A DNA stretch of 32,473 nt. It comes from Candidatus Nanopelagicales bacterium. GTDB lineage: Bacteria; Actinomycetota; Actinomycetes; S36-B12; UBA10799. Shown in pieces: positions 18,049 through 25,615 of this stretch (positions are counted from its first letter, which is position 1; each line of letters begins with the position of its first letter). The stretch lies in the NCBI GenBank assembly GCA_018003655.1, contig JAGNDY010000016.1:1-32473 (forward strand), read 5' to 3'. The position numbers and the translations under genes are program-made. The notes under the pieces were generated by a model. It ran no database searches. It was not told where the DNA came from and was given only the letters and a program-made list of their open reading frames with translations.

Positions 18049-19614
18049 TCAGCTCGCCGAGTGCAGTAGTCGGCCGTCGAGTTGGCCGAAGGGGCCATCG
18101 CTGAGTCTCAGGGGGCTGGCGATGTCGAGGGCGGTCTGACGTGCCCCGGCGTCACCATCCAGGCAGTGTTCGAGCGCGCTGGCGAGGCGGTGGAAATCGG
18201 CATGGTGGGCACGGTGTCGGTCACTTGCGTACCCGGCAGCAGAGTCTTTGGTCACCATGAAGGCCCAGTCACTGGAAAGTGCAAGCAGCGCCGTACGCGC
18301 CAGTTGATCCAACGCTGGGTCACGCGTGGAAAAGTCACCGGCCGAGCCGAGCAGATCGCCGGTGAGTTTGCGCCAGCGACGCTGCAGGGCATCGTTGTCG
18401 GTGACGAAACTGGCGACGGCATCGCCAGCCCACACCGACCAATCCTTGTTGGAACCCCAGGATGAGTTCTGCGGGTCGGCCTTGCCAGCCACTGCTCCCC
18501 GATTGATCGCGTCGGCCAAGGTCGTGACCCGAACGCCGGCAGCAGGCAGGAGTCGCAGCACCTGTTCGAGCCACTGCGGCCCCTCGTGCCACCAGTGACC
18601 GAAGAGTTCGGTGTCGTAAGCAGCGACGACTAGGCCGGTCTTACCGTCGCGCTGTTCACGCAGGTCCGCCAACCGTTGTCGAACCACCTGCACAAAGTCG
18701 GCCGCATCGGCCGCAACGGCCGCTTGTACCCGGTCAGGGTCATAGTGCTGCTTGTCATCCGAATGCGTGGAAGTCGAGGTGACGCGAGCGTGCCTGATAC
18801 CCGTCTCGTGGTGGAAGGTGTGGAAGTCCCGATACCAGGGCCCGCCTGGATAGCCGCGGCGCGGCGACCAGACTCGGTAGGTCACCTCCAAGTCCCGACC
18901 GAAGGCCACCACGTCTGAGTCACCAACCGTCCATGCGTCGGCGGTGGAGCGCCCGACGTGCAGCAACGTTGGGCCGTCAACCATGAAGTGCCCGACCCCG
19001 GCTGCCGCGTAGGTAGCTTCCAGCCCCGGTCGATAGCCACACTCCGGCGCCCAGATGCCCTGGGGAGCCTGACCCACTCGCGACTTGGCATCGGCCAGCC
19101 CAGCGTCCAGCGCGAACGCCGCCACCTCGTCATCGAGCAGCGGCTGGAACGGATGCGTTGCTGGACCGCCAAGTAGCTGCACGGCGTTGCCGTCCAACAG
19201 CGGCCGCAGGACTGCGGACCCGCCGTTGCGCCAGTGAGTCTCGAACAAGCCGTTTGCTCGCCGCGCGAGCGCCGCCTCGTGACCGGCGACCTCGCGTAGT
19301 TGCCCGTTTGGGTCGGTCGCCAGTTGATGCGCCCGCTCATGCCAGAAGCCGAGCCACGTGTGGAAGTTCGCCAGACAGTAGGGGTCGTCAAGTTGGGCAG
19401 CCAGTACCGGCGTCATGCCAAGCGTCACGAGGTTCTGGCGGCCTTCCTCGGCCAATCGGTTGAGAACCTCGAACACCGGCAGATAGGACGTCGCCCAGGA
19501 TTGGTAGAGCCACTCCTCGCCCACCGGCCACGACCCGTGGTGGGCCAGCCACGGCAGGTGCGAGTGCAGCACGAGACAGAATGTGCCGACCTCGTCGGTT
19601 GCGGATTCGGTCAC
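18049..19614 (-). CDS. GH57 alpha-glucan branching enzyme with DUF1957 region (Rv3031-like)
   Basis: GH57 branching enzymes introduce alpha-1,6 branches and are unrelated in fold to GlgB. The 521-residue length fits the family. The N-terminal motif FCLVLHSHLPWL holds conserved His residues. The nucleophile region is GIWAPECGYRPG (Glu191), and the acid/base is Asp334 in AAYDTELFGHWWHEGP, matching the GH57 motif 4 pattern. A helical C-terminal domain follows, as in Thermus and Thermococcus enzymes. The GTG at 19614 overlaps the stop of the upstream methyltransferase (GTGA). With the downstream GT4 gene this gives the order methyltransferase, GH57, GT4, identical to the recalled Rv3030-Rv3031-Rv3032 of M. 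tuberculosis, where the set is linked to methylglucose lipopolysaccharide. Branching of such a polymer is the most likely role. Confidence 0.92.
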   Translation of the reverse strand: MTESATDEVGTFCLVLHSHLPWLAHHGSWPVGEEWLYQSWATSYLPVFEVLNRLAEEGRQNLVTLGMTPVLAAQLDDPYCLANFHTWLGFWHERAHQLATDPNGQLREVAGHEAALARRANGLFETHWRNGGSAVLRPLLDGNAVQLLGGPATHPFQPLLDDEVAAFALDAGLADAKSRVGQAPQGIWAPECGYRPGLEATYAAAGVGHFMVDGPTLLHVGRSTADAWTVGDSDVVAFGRDLEVTYRVWSPRRGYPGGPWYRDFHTFHHETGIRHARVTSTSTHSDDKQHYDPDRVQAAVAADAADFVQVVRQRLADLREQRDGKTGLVVAAYDTELFGHWWHEGPQWLEQVLRLLPAAGVRVTTLADAINRGAVAGKADPQNSSWGSNKDWSVWAGDAVASFVTDNDALQRRWRKLTGDLLGSAGDFSTRDPALDQLARTALLALSSDWAFMVTKDSAAGYASDRHRAHHADFHRLASALEHCLDGDAGARQTALDIASPLRLSDGPFGQLDGRLLHSAS

Positions 19615-20417
19615 GCCTGCCCCTGCTTTGGCTTGCGCGCGACCACTATCAAGTCAGCACAATCCGCCAATTGTTCTGTTTGGATGCGGAAGTCGGCCGT
19701 CGTGATCGAGGCGACCGCCGCCGCGAGCTCCGGGTGATCGGTCAAGAGCACGTCGCCACTAACGGCGGCCGCGATCTGCGCCGCGACCATGTCGCCGTGG
19801 CGCGCTTCCCACTCCTGCAATGCAGCACCGTGGTTCAGGCCAGACACTTTGACTTCGGCGAAGCCCGTGCGGCGCAGCAAGTACTGGAGTTGATCGGCGT
19901 CGAACTCCTCGACGTGGAAGGGGTTGGTGGGCTTTGCGCCACGGGCCAATCCGGGCGAGAAAGTCAATCGATTCGGGGTGGACAGCACACAGAGGCCACC
20001 GGGAGTCAGCACCCGCAGAGCCTCGCGCAGGAAGCCGGGCAGGTCCCACAAGTGTTCGATGACCTGCATGCTGACCATCGCCGACGTGCTTGCCTCGCGA
20101 ACCGGGAAGGTGTCCAGGTTGGCCTGACAGGCAGTGAGGCTGCCGCGGTAGTGGTTGTGTGCGTGGGTCACGGCTGACTGGTCGAGTTCCAGCCCCAGCG
20201 CCTGCGCACCGGCCTGTGCCAGTAGGGCTGTGCCATAGCCCTCGCCGCAACCGGCATCGAGGACGAGTTGGCCGGCCAGGTCGTCAGAGAATGACTCAAT
20301 GACCCACTCGTAAGCCACTTCATGGCGGCGGAACCAGTAGTTCTCCGCCGGAATACCGGGGACGGTTCGCTCACCTGTCAGCGGCAACGAACGCTGCGAA
20401 TCGGTCACAACTCCCAC
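19611..20417 (-). CDS. SAM-dependent methyltransferase (Rv3030-like), probable sugar O-methyltransferase
   Basis: The 268-residue class I methyltransferase has motif I LVLDAGCGEGYGTALL (about 51-66), LELDQSAVTHA after beta-2, and VSMQVIEHLWDLPGFLREALRVLTPGG in the Methyltransf_11/23 pattern. Near the start, TGERTVPG and the segment NYWFRRHEVAYEW resemble actinobacterial Rv3030-type proteins. It is first in an operon with GH57 and GT4 genes, so methylation of glucose units of an alpha-glucan is the natural hypothesis. In mycobacteria Rv3030 has been proposed to act on methylglucose lipopolysaccharide. The GTG at 20417 lies 6 nt after a TATCGT -10 box, supporting a leaderless start. A second GTG three codons on (20408) is preceded by GGGAG but at very short spacing. 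Activity on a glucan is inferred, not shown. Confidence 0.85.
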   Translation of the reverse strand: MGVVTDSQRSLPLTGERTVPGIPAENYWFRRHEVAYEWVIESFSDDLAGQLVLDAGCGEGYGTALLAQAGAQALGLELDQSAVTHAHNHYRGSLTACQANLDTFPVREASTSAMVSMQVIEHLWDLPGFLREALRVLTPGGLCVLSTPNRLTFSPGLARGAKPTNPFHVEEFDADQLQYLLRRTGFAEVKVSGLNHGAALQEWEARHGDMVAAQIAAAVSGDVLLTDHPELAAAVASITTADFRIQTEQLADCADLIVVARKPKQGQA

Positions 20418-20423
20418 ATCACG

Positions 20424-20429
20424 ACGATA
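20424..20429 (-). promoter_or_regulatory. Putative -10 box of the methyltransferase-GH57-GT4 operon, leaderless
   Basis: Minus-strand TATCGT is followed by CGTGAT and then the GTG at 20417. It lies about 34 bp from the palindromic elements at 20463-20488, close enough for shared regulation with the divergent etfB promoter. Confidence 0.5.
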
Positions 20430-20461
20430 GATGCCGCAGGGCGTGACCGTGTGGGGGGCCG

Positions 20462-20491
20462 TTAACGCGCGTTATTACCAACCGGTAACAT
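20462..20491 (+). promoter_or_regulatory. Putative etfB promoter
   Basis: TTAACG (20462-20467, four of six matches to TTGACA), an 18-nt spacer and TAACAT (20486-20491). The predicted start near 20498 gives a 5' leader of about 66 nt containing a small hairpin and GGAGG. The candidate operator overlaps the whole element. Confidence 0.4.
20463..20488. promoter_or_regulatory. Two adjacent palindromes, candidate operator
   Basis: A perfect 12-bp palindrome TAACGCGCGTTA (20463-20474) abuts TTACCAACCGGTAA (20475-20488), which has 5-bp arms TTACC/GGTAA around four bases. Together they cover the putative -35, spacer and first bases of the -10 of etfB. Such stacked dyads are typical binding sites of dimeric TetR- or MarR-type repressors, but no regulator gene lies nearby to name. 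Confidence 0.45.
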
Positions 20492-20519
20492 CGGACGGGA
20501 AGTTGTTTGCAGTGACCCC

Positions 20520-20537
20520 CTCTGCCACACAGCAGAG
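20520..20537 (+). other. Small hairpin in the etfB 5' leader
   Basis: CTCTGC pairs perfectly with GCAGAG around a six-base loop. It lies 8 nt upstream of GGAGG (20546-20550), which is itself an unusual 13 nt from the etfB ATG. It could affect ribosome access or mRNA stability. A 6-bp stem may also arise by chance in GC-rich sequence. Confidence 0.3.
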
Positions 20538-20563
20538 CCCCAATTGGAGGTCGAGTCTCGACT

Positions 20564-21343
20564 ATGAAGATCGCAGTCTGCGTTAAGCAGGTCCCAGATA
20601 CCTGGGCAGAGAAGAAGCTCAGTGACAGCGACAAAACGCTCGACCGCGCGTCCGTCGACGGTGTCATGAACGAGCTCGATGAGTACGCGGTGGAAGAGGC
20701 GCTGCAGATCGCAGAGGCCAACAGCGGCGAAGTCGTCGTCATCACCATGGGACCTGAGAAGGCCACCGAGACCGTCCGCAAAGCCTTGAGCATGGGCGCC
20801 GACTCGGCGATTCATCTGCAGGACGAGTCGCTGCACGGGTCCGATGCGCTCGGCACATCACTGGCACTCGCGAAGGTCATTGAGGGTCGCGAGTTCGACT
20901 TGGTGATCTTCGGTTCCGAATCAACCGACGCCCGCATGAGCGTGGTGCCAGCCATGGTTGCCGCTCGACTTGGGGTTGCCCAACTGACGTTCGCCAACAA
21001 GGTGGAGATCAGCGGCAGCGATGTCAAGATCAACCGTCAGACCGAAGCTGGCTACGACGAGGTCAGCGGTGCCACCCCTGCGGTGGTTTCCGTCGTTGAG
21101 AAGATCAATGAGCCTCGCTACCCATCCTTCAAGGGCATCATGGCTGCCAAGAAGAAGCCGGTCGAGACACTCGCACTCGCAGACATCGGTGTCGACGCCG
21201 CAGCCGTCGGGCTCGCCGGGTCCGCCTCCGAGGTCGTTGAGTTCGCCGCAGCGCCTCCCCGCGCTGCTGGTGTCGTTGTCACCGATGAGGGTGACGGCGG
21301 CGTCAAGATCGCCGATTTCCTGTCCTCGCAGAAGTTCATCTAA
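20564..21343 (+). CDS. etfB: Electron transfer flavoprotein beta subunit
   Basis: EtfB forms a heterodimer with EtfA, carries AMP, and accepts electrons from acyl-CoA and other dehydrogenases. The 259-residue protein begins KIAVCVKQVPDTWAEKKL, typical of the family. It has the conserved NELDEYAVEEAL segment and the signature-like region LVIFGSESTDARMSVVPAMVAARLGVAQLTFA. The C-terminal VVEKINEPRYPSFKGIMAAKKKPVET is the usual recognition loop. The ATG at 20564 has GGAGG 13 nt upstream, a long but usable spacing. etfA follows after a 14-bp gap. In M. tuberculosis the recalled fixA-fixB pair (Rv3029c-Rv3028c) lies at the same position beside Rv3030. Electron-donor partners are not in the window apart from the acyl-CoA-type hydratase at 14240. 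Confidence 0.97.
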   Translation: MKIAVCVKQVPDTWAEKKLSDSDKTLDRASVDGVMNELDEYAVEEALQIAEANSGEVVVITMGPEKATETVRKALSMGADSAIHLQDESLHGSDALGTSLALAKVIEGREFDLVIFGSESTDARMSVVPAMVAARLGVAQLTFANKVEISGSDVKINRQTEAGYDEVSGATPAVVSVVEKINEPRYPSFKGIMAAKKKPVETLALADIGVDAAAVGLAGSASEVVEFAAAPPRAAGVVVTDEGDGGVKIADFLSSQKFI

Positions 21344-21357
21344 GGAGTCCGTGAGTC

Positions 21358-22311
21358 ATGGCTGAAGTCCTCGTACTTGTCGACCACGTCGACGGAACTG
21401 TCAAGAAGGTCACGCTCGAACTGCTGACGCTGGCGCGCACGCTCGGTGAGCCCTCCGCTGTGTTCATCGGCGACGGTGCCGACACGGCACTGCCAACGCT
21501 GGCTGAGTACGGCGCGGTCAACGTCTATGTCGCTGACGCGGCTGAACTGACAGCACACCCGGTAGCACCCATTGCCGAGGTGCTTGGGCAGTTGGTGGCC
21601 GACAAGTCCCCAGCCGCAGTGTTGATCCCTTCGAGTGCTGATGGCAAAGAGGCCGCTGGCCGACTCGCTGTTGCTCTCAACAGCGGTGTCATCACCGACG
21701 CTGTCGGAATCGACGCCGACCTGACGGCCACCCAGTCGATCTTCGGTGGCGGTGTCATCGTCAAGGCCAAGGTTGGCAGCGGAACCCCGATCATCACTGT
21801 GCGACCCAACAGCACTGCGCCCGAGGCTGCTGCTGCTGCGGGTACTCGCTCCGATGTGACTGTCGCGCTGTCCGAGGCCGCCACCAAGGCCAGCACCACC
21901 AACCGCGTTGCCGAGCAGAAGGGCGCTCGCCCGGAACTCGCTGAGGCGGCAGTTGTGGTTTCCGGCGGCCGCGGCGTGGCCGGACCGGAAGGCTTCGAGG
22001 TCATCGAGAAGCTGGCCGATTCCCTCGGCGGCGCCGTCGGTGCCTCGCGCGCGGCGACGGACGCTGGTTGGTACCCCCACCAGTACCAGGTGGGCCAGAC
22101 CGGCAAGACGGTCTCTCCGCAGCTCTACATCGCCAATGGCATCTCCGGTGCGATCCAGCACCGCGCTGGCATGCAGACCTCTAAGACGATCGTCGTGGTC
22201 AACAAGGACCCCGAAGCGCCGATCTTCGAGTTGGCCGACTACGGAGTGGTGGGCGATTTGTTCGCCGTTGTGCCGCAACTCACCGAGGAAGTTGCCAAGC
22301 GCAAGGGCTAG
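21358..22311 (+). CDS. etfA: Electron transfer flavoprotein alpha subunit
   Basis: EtfA binds FAD and passes electrons from dehydrogenases to ETF-quinone oxidoreductase. The 317-residue protein has an N-terminal nucleotide-binding-like domain, then the FAD domain. This includes [43 protein letters not shown] and the ETF-alpha signature [13 protein letters not shown]. It ends in [28 protein letters not shown], as expected. AAGGAG overlaps the etfB stop, 10 nt before the ATG. The two genes form one transcription unit, probably ending in the hairpins at 22307-22407. No N-terminal targeting sequence is seen, consistent with a cytoplasmic flavoprotein. Confidence 0.97.
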   Translation: MAEVLVLVDHVDGTVKKVTLELLTLARTLGEPSAVFIGDGADTALPTLAEYGAVNVYVADAAELTAHPVAPIAEVLGQLVADKSPAAVLIPSSADGKEAAGRLAVALNSGVITDAVGIDADLTATQSIFGGGVIVKAKVGSGTPIITVRPNSTAPEAAAAAGTRSDVTVALSEAATKASTTNRVAEQKGARPELAEAAVVVSGGRGVAGPEGFEVIEKLADSLGGAVGASRAATDAGWYPHQYQVGQTGKTVSPQLYIANGISGAIQHRAGMQTSKTIVVVNKDPEAPIFELADYGVVGDLFAVVPQLTEEVAKRKG

Positions 22312-22326
22312 TCACCGCTAGCTTTT
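22307..22326 (+). terminator. Weak intrinsic terminator candidate after etfA
   Basis: GCTAG pairs with CTAGC around six bases and is followed by TTTT. The left arm includes the etfA stop codon. With a stem of only five base pairs it would be weak alone; it lies just upstream of the much larger inverted repeat. Confidence 0.35.
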
Positions 22327-22334
22327 GTATTAGT

Positions 22335-22407
22335 AACGAGCCCGTGTGAAAACCGTGCTCATGGGTGTCCGTCAACCCCGTTAGCACGGTTTTCACACGG
22401 GCTCGTT
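22335..22407. repeat. Perfect 25-bp inverted repeat (long hairpin) between etfA and the cysteine desulfurase gene
   Basis: The arms 22335-22359 and 22383-22407 are exact reverse complements over 25 bases and are separated by a 23-base loop. The left arm begins AACGAGCCCGTG. The loop contains a further GGGT/ACCC pairing (22363-22366 with 22375-22378). No T-run follows either side. It most likely acts as a transcription terminator or mRNA-stabilising hairpin for etfBA. The perfect arms are longer than usual for a terminator, so a small mobile repeat is an alternative. I see no target-site duplication and no second copy in the window. The remaining 22408-22551 holds no gene that I can recognise. 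Confidence 0.8.
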
Positions 22408-22551
22408 GCCTGTCCAGCGGGTTCCGGACGGCATTCATTGGACCCACGCTGGCGCGCGGGAGCCTGCTGAATTCATCGCCGCTGCGCTGCAAGCTGACTA
22501 CAGTCGCGTGCTCTGACGACACTCGGCCGAGGCTGATCGGCGATGTCACCT

Positions 22552-22557
22552 TAGAAT
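22552..22557 (+). promoter_or_regulatory. Putative -10 box of the cysteine desulfurase-mnmA operon, leaderless
   Basis: TAGAAT is followed by seven bases and then the GTG at 22565. It is the closest of the window's boxes to TATAAT. No clear -35 was found at 16-18 nt spacing. Confidence 0.6.
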
Positions 22558-22564
22558 CGACTGC

Positions 22565-23794
22565 GTGGCGAACTCCCCGGGATCAGCGCGTGCCACGGCA
22601 TTCCTTGATCATGCTGCGACCACCCCGGTTCGCCCGGCCGCCCGGGCGGCGATGCTTGCGCAGCTTGATCAGACTGGAAACGCGTCAAGCCTGCACACGT
22701 CCGGGCGACGCGCTCGCCGGGTGGTGGAGGAATCCAGGGAGACCATCGCCGGGCACCTGAATGTTCGTCCCAGCGACGTCATCTTCACCTCAGGGGGCAC
22801 CGAGTCCGACAACCTCGCCCTCAAGGGCCTCTACTGGTCGGCGCGGGCCGCAGATCCGACGAGACGGGTCGTCTTGGTGTCGGCGATCGAGCACCACGCG
22901 GTGCTTGATCCGGCGCAATGGCTCGTTCACCATGAGCAAGCTGAGCTGGTGCTGATCCCGGTTGACCGGACCGGTGTCGTTGACCTGGAGGCGTTCGAAC
23001 AACTGCTCGCCCGGCACCGCGACAGCCTCGCGTTGGTGAGCGTCATGTGGGCAAACAACGAGACTGGCGCCATTCAACCGCTCGCCCACATTGCTCGCCT
23101 CTGTGCCGAGGCGCGCGTGCCCCTGCACACCGATGCGGTTCAGGCGATCGGCTGGTTGTCGACGTCGGATGGCTGGCAGATTCCGCCAGCAGCCGTGAGC
23201 ATCTCCGGCCACAAGTTCGGGGCCCCGATCGGCGTGGGCGCCCTCGTGGTTTCCGGACCCAGACTTGAGCCGCTGCTGCACGGCGGTGGCCAAGAGGTGG
23301 ACGTCCGATCGGGCACTCTGGCGACCGCTTCGATCGCCGCGCTGGCGGCTGCCTACGAGCAATCCTGTGTCGTGCGCGACGAGGCGAGTCGCCACATTTC
23401 GGCATTGCGGAAGCGACTCGTCGCGGACATCCAAGCGGCGGTCCCTGGGGTCACCGTCAACCCAACTGCGAGCGAGGTTCTGCCGGGGATCGCCAACGTG
23501 TCGTTTCCTGACTGCGAAGCCGATGCGCTGCTGATGCTCCTTGATGCCGCCGGTGTCGAGTGTTCGGCTGGCAGCGCCTGCACGGCTGGTGTCCCCAGGC
23601 CCAGCCACGTCCTGTTGGCCATGGGTGTCTCGGAGCCGGTTGCTCGAGGTTCGCTTCGGTTGAGCCTGGGCTGGAACTCAACAGATGCCGACGTGGATGC
23701 AGCCGTCGCGGCGCTACCCGATGCCGTCGCGCGAGCGCAGAACGCGGTCGGGAAATCCCGCGCCCGAGCCGCCGCCCGGGCAGTTGCGCGATGA
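22565..23794 (+). CDS. iscS: Cysteine desulfurase (IscS/NifS family)
   Basis: This PLP enzyme converts cysteine to alanine and delivers the sulfur as a persulfide. The 409-residue protein has the class V aminotransferase fold: [12 protein letters not shown] at the start, [13 protein letters not shown], and the AIEHHAVL segment with the His that stacks on PLP. The PLP-binding Lys217 is in [11 protein letters not shown]. The persulfide-forming Cys339 is in [16 protein letters not shown], equivalent to E. coli IscS Cys328. The gene overlaps mnmA by ATGA, so its main task here is probably to supply sulfur for tRNA 2-thiouridine; iron-sulfur cluster assembly is also possible. The start is a GTG seven nt after a TAGAAT box, predicted leaderless. 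The C-terminus is Ala/Arg-rich. Confidence 0.94.
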   Translation: MANSPGSARATAFLDHAATTPVRPAARAAMLAQLDQTGNASSLHTSGRRARRVVEESRETIAGHLNVRPSDVIFTSGGTESDNLALKGLYWSARAADPTRRVVLVSAIEHHAVLDPAQWLVHHEQAELVLIPVDRTGVVDLEAFEQLLARHRDSLALVSVMWANNETGAIQPLAHIARLCAEARVPLHTDAVQAIGWLSTSDGWQIPPAAVSISGHKFGAPIGVGALVVSGPRLEPLLHGGGQEVDVRSGTLATASIAALAAAYEQSCVVRDEASRHISALRKRLVADIQAAVPGVTVNPTASEVLPGIANVSFPDCEADALLMLLDAAGVECSAGSACTAGVPRPSHVLLAMGVSEPVARGSLRLSLGWNSTDADVDAAVAALPDAVARAQNAVGKSRARAAARAVAR

Positions 23795-24906
23795 ACGCGT
23801 CGCGGTTGCGTGTCGTCGCAGCGATGTCCGGCGGAGTTGACTCTGCGGTTGCCGCCGCGCGGGCAGTCGACGCGGGTCACGACGTCGTCGGAGTTCACCT
23901 GGCGTTGTCGATGAACCCGGCGCAAACGGCGGAGAAGGCCCGCGGCTGTTGCACCCTGTCCGACGCCAGAGACGCGCGCAGGGCCGCCGACGCGCTGGGG
24001 ATCCCGTTCTACGTATGGGACATGGCAGCGGAGTTCTCCGAGGATGTGATCGACGACTTTGTGGCTGAGTACTCTGCGGGTCGCACCCCCAACCCGTGTA
24101 TGCGCTGCAACGAACGAATCAAGTTCGCCGCGGTTCTTGATCGGGCGTTGGGCCTGGGCTTCGATGCAGTGTGTACCGGCCACTACGCGCAGGTCGTCGA
24201 CATTGGCGGACGCGCGGAGCTTCACCGGGCGATCGACCCCGGCAAGGATCAGTCCTACGTGCTCGGTGTACTCACCGGGGAGCAGATCGCTGCGTCGATG
24301 TTCCCACTGGGAGACTCGCTGAAGTCCGACGTTCGCGACGAGGCCGCCGCCCGTGGACTGCTCGTCGCCAACAAACCGGACAGCCACGACATCTGCTTCA
24401 TCCCCGACGGTGACACCGCCGGATGGCTGCGCAGTCGGCTGGGTTCCTCACCCGGCGACATCGTCGACGTCGAGTCTGGCGACGTGCTCGGGCAGCACGA
24501 TGGTGCCTTCGGCTACACGATCGGGCAGCGCAAGGGCTTGGGTATCACCACTCCGGCAGCCGACGGTGGCGCCCGCTATGTGGTCGGTGTCGATCCCCGC
24601 AGTCGTACGGTGATGGTCGGCCCACCCACGCTGCTGGAAGTCGATGTGATCACCGGAATCAAGGCGCGGTGGGCCAACGAGCCGATTGACCTTGGTTCCG
24701 ACTGTGGGGTGCAAATTCGAGCACACGGAGAAGAAGTTCCCGCGACGATCACCGCAGTTGAACCCGAGGGATCCGTCACTGTGACCTTGGCGGAGCCGCT
24801 GCGGGGTGTGGCCGCAGGCCAGGCGTTGGTGATCTATGACGGCACCAGAGTCGTCGGGTCGGTCACCATCTCGGCCACGAGGCGGACGCGGCAACCGGTT
24901 GCTTGA
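23791..24906 (+). CDS. mnmA: tRNA-specific 2-thiouridylase MnmA (TrmU)
   Basis: MnmA adenylates U34 of tRNAs for Lys, Glu and Gln and inserts sulfur to give 2-thiouridine. The 371-residue protein has the PP-loop SGGVDSA (13-19). The catalytic cysteines are Cys103 (NPCMRCN) and Cys202 (SHDICFI), which match E. coli Cys102 and Cys199. [17 protein letters not shown] and the tRNA-binding stretch [12 protein letters not shown] are also present, followed by the C-terminal beta domain. The true start is the ATG at 23791, which overlaps the cysteine desulfurase stop; the open frame upstream of it lies inside that gene. The coupling fits a sulfur relay from the desulfurase to MnmA. No terminator is evident in the 43 bp before the convergent TRIC gene. 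Confidence 0.96.
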   Translation: MNASRLRVVAAMSGGVDSAVAAARAVDAGHDVVGVHLALSMNPAQTAEKARGCCTLSDARDARRAADALGIPFYVWDMAAEFSEDVIDDFVAEYSAGRTPNPCMRCNERIKFAAVLDRALGLGFDAVCTGHYAQVVDIGGRAELHRAIDPGKDQSYVLGVLTGEQIAASMFPLGDSLKSDVRDEAAARGLLVANKPDSHDICFIPDGDTAGWLRSRLGSSPGDIVDVESGDVLGQHDGAFGYTIGQRKGLGITTPAADGGARYVVGVDPRSRTVMVGPPTLLEVDVITGIKARWANEPIDLGSDCGVQIRAHGEEVPATITAVEPEGSVTVTLAEPLRGVAAGQALVIYDGTRVVGSVTISATRRTRQPVA

Positions 24907-24949
24907 CGACTAGCGCCACACCGTCACACCCGCTTCCAGCGCAACGAGT

Positions 24950-25615
24950 TCAGTAGCGCGTCTCCAAGTGCACCGCCTGCAACACCTTGGTGCTGACGTC
25001 GTAGGGCGACGGCGTGACGATGTCGAACCTGACCGAGATGGTTCGGAGTCCGGCCGCCATCGCGATCGCACTGAGCTGAGCAATCCCCACCGGCACAGAC
25101 CAAGCACTCAGTGCGGTGTACGTGACTGCGGCGGCGAGAGCGGCGGCCGCGTACAGATGACCGGGCTGCAACATGTCCGGCTTCTCGTGGACCAGGACGT
25201 CACGCAGCACAGCACCACCGATAGCTGAGACGGTTCCCACGAAGATGATCCCGATCGTTGGGATTCCGAGTTGCTGAGCCTTGCTGGCGCCGAGCAGTAC
25301 CCAGACCCCGATCATGAGCGTGTCGACACCGACGTAGACGGGCTGAAATCGGGCCGCCCCCTTGGCGAAGAACAAACCGACGATGGCTCCGATCGTCGCG
25401 TACAACTGGTAGCGCGGATTGCTGAGCAGGGCGGGCACGCCGTTCTGCAACAGAATGTCGCGAATGATGCCGCCGCCAACGCCCGTGCAAAAAGCGACGA
25501 TCAGCACGCCGAACCAGTCCAGGCCTCGTCTGGTTGCGGCCATCGCACCGGTCAGAGCCCCGAAGAGGATGGCGATGGCATCGAGGAAGCCCGGAACTGC
25601 CAGCGAATTGCTCAT
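24950..25615 (-). CDS. TRIC-family cation channel protein (YicG/UPF0126-like), paralog 1
   Basis: This 221-residue membrane protein belongs to the bacterial TRIC family (trimeric intracellular cation channels), formerly UPF0126. About seven hydrophobic segments are visible. They form two repeats, each with the family's glycine motif followed by Arg-Asp: GVGGGIIRDILLQNGVP and AIGGAVLRDVLVHEKPD. The segment GALTGAMAATRRGLDWFGVLIVAF starts the first repeat. Prokaryotic members of known structure are homotrimers conducting monovalent cations; transport in this organism is inferred. The ATG overlaps the stop of paralog 2 (ATGA), so both are made from one mRNA. It ends convergently with mnmA. The soluble C-terminal tail is about 25 residues. 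Confidence 0.88.
   Translation of the reverse strand: MSNSLAVPGFLDAIAILFGALTGAMAATRRGLDWFGVLIVAFCTGVGGGIIRDILLQNGVPALLSNPRYQLYATIGAIVGLFFAKGAARFQPVYVGVDTLMIGVWVLLGASKAQQLGIPTIGIIFVGTVSAIGGAVLRDVLVHEKPDMLQPGHLYAAAALAAAVTYTALSAWSVPVGIAQLSAIAMAAGLRTISVRFDIVTPSPYDVSTKVLQAVHLETRY

Noticed and set aside
21340-22278. Minus-strand open frame covering etfA
   Set aside because: Antisense of a clear etfA; Ser/Gly/Asp-rich product without any domain signature.
23353-24387. Minus-strand open frame opposite the cysteine desulfurase and mnmA genes
   Set aside because: Both plus-strand genes have catalytic motifs; this frame has none.
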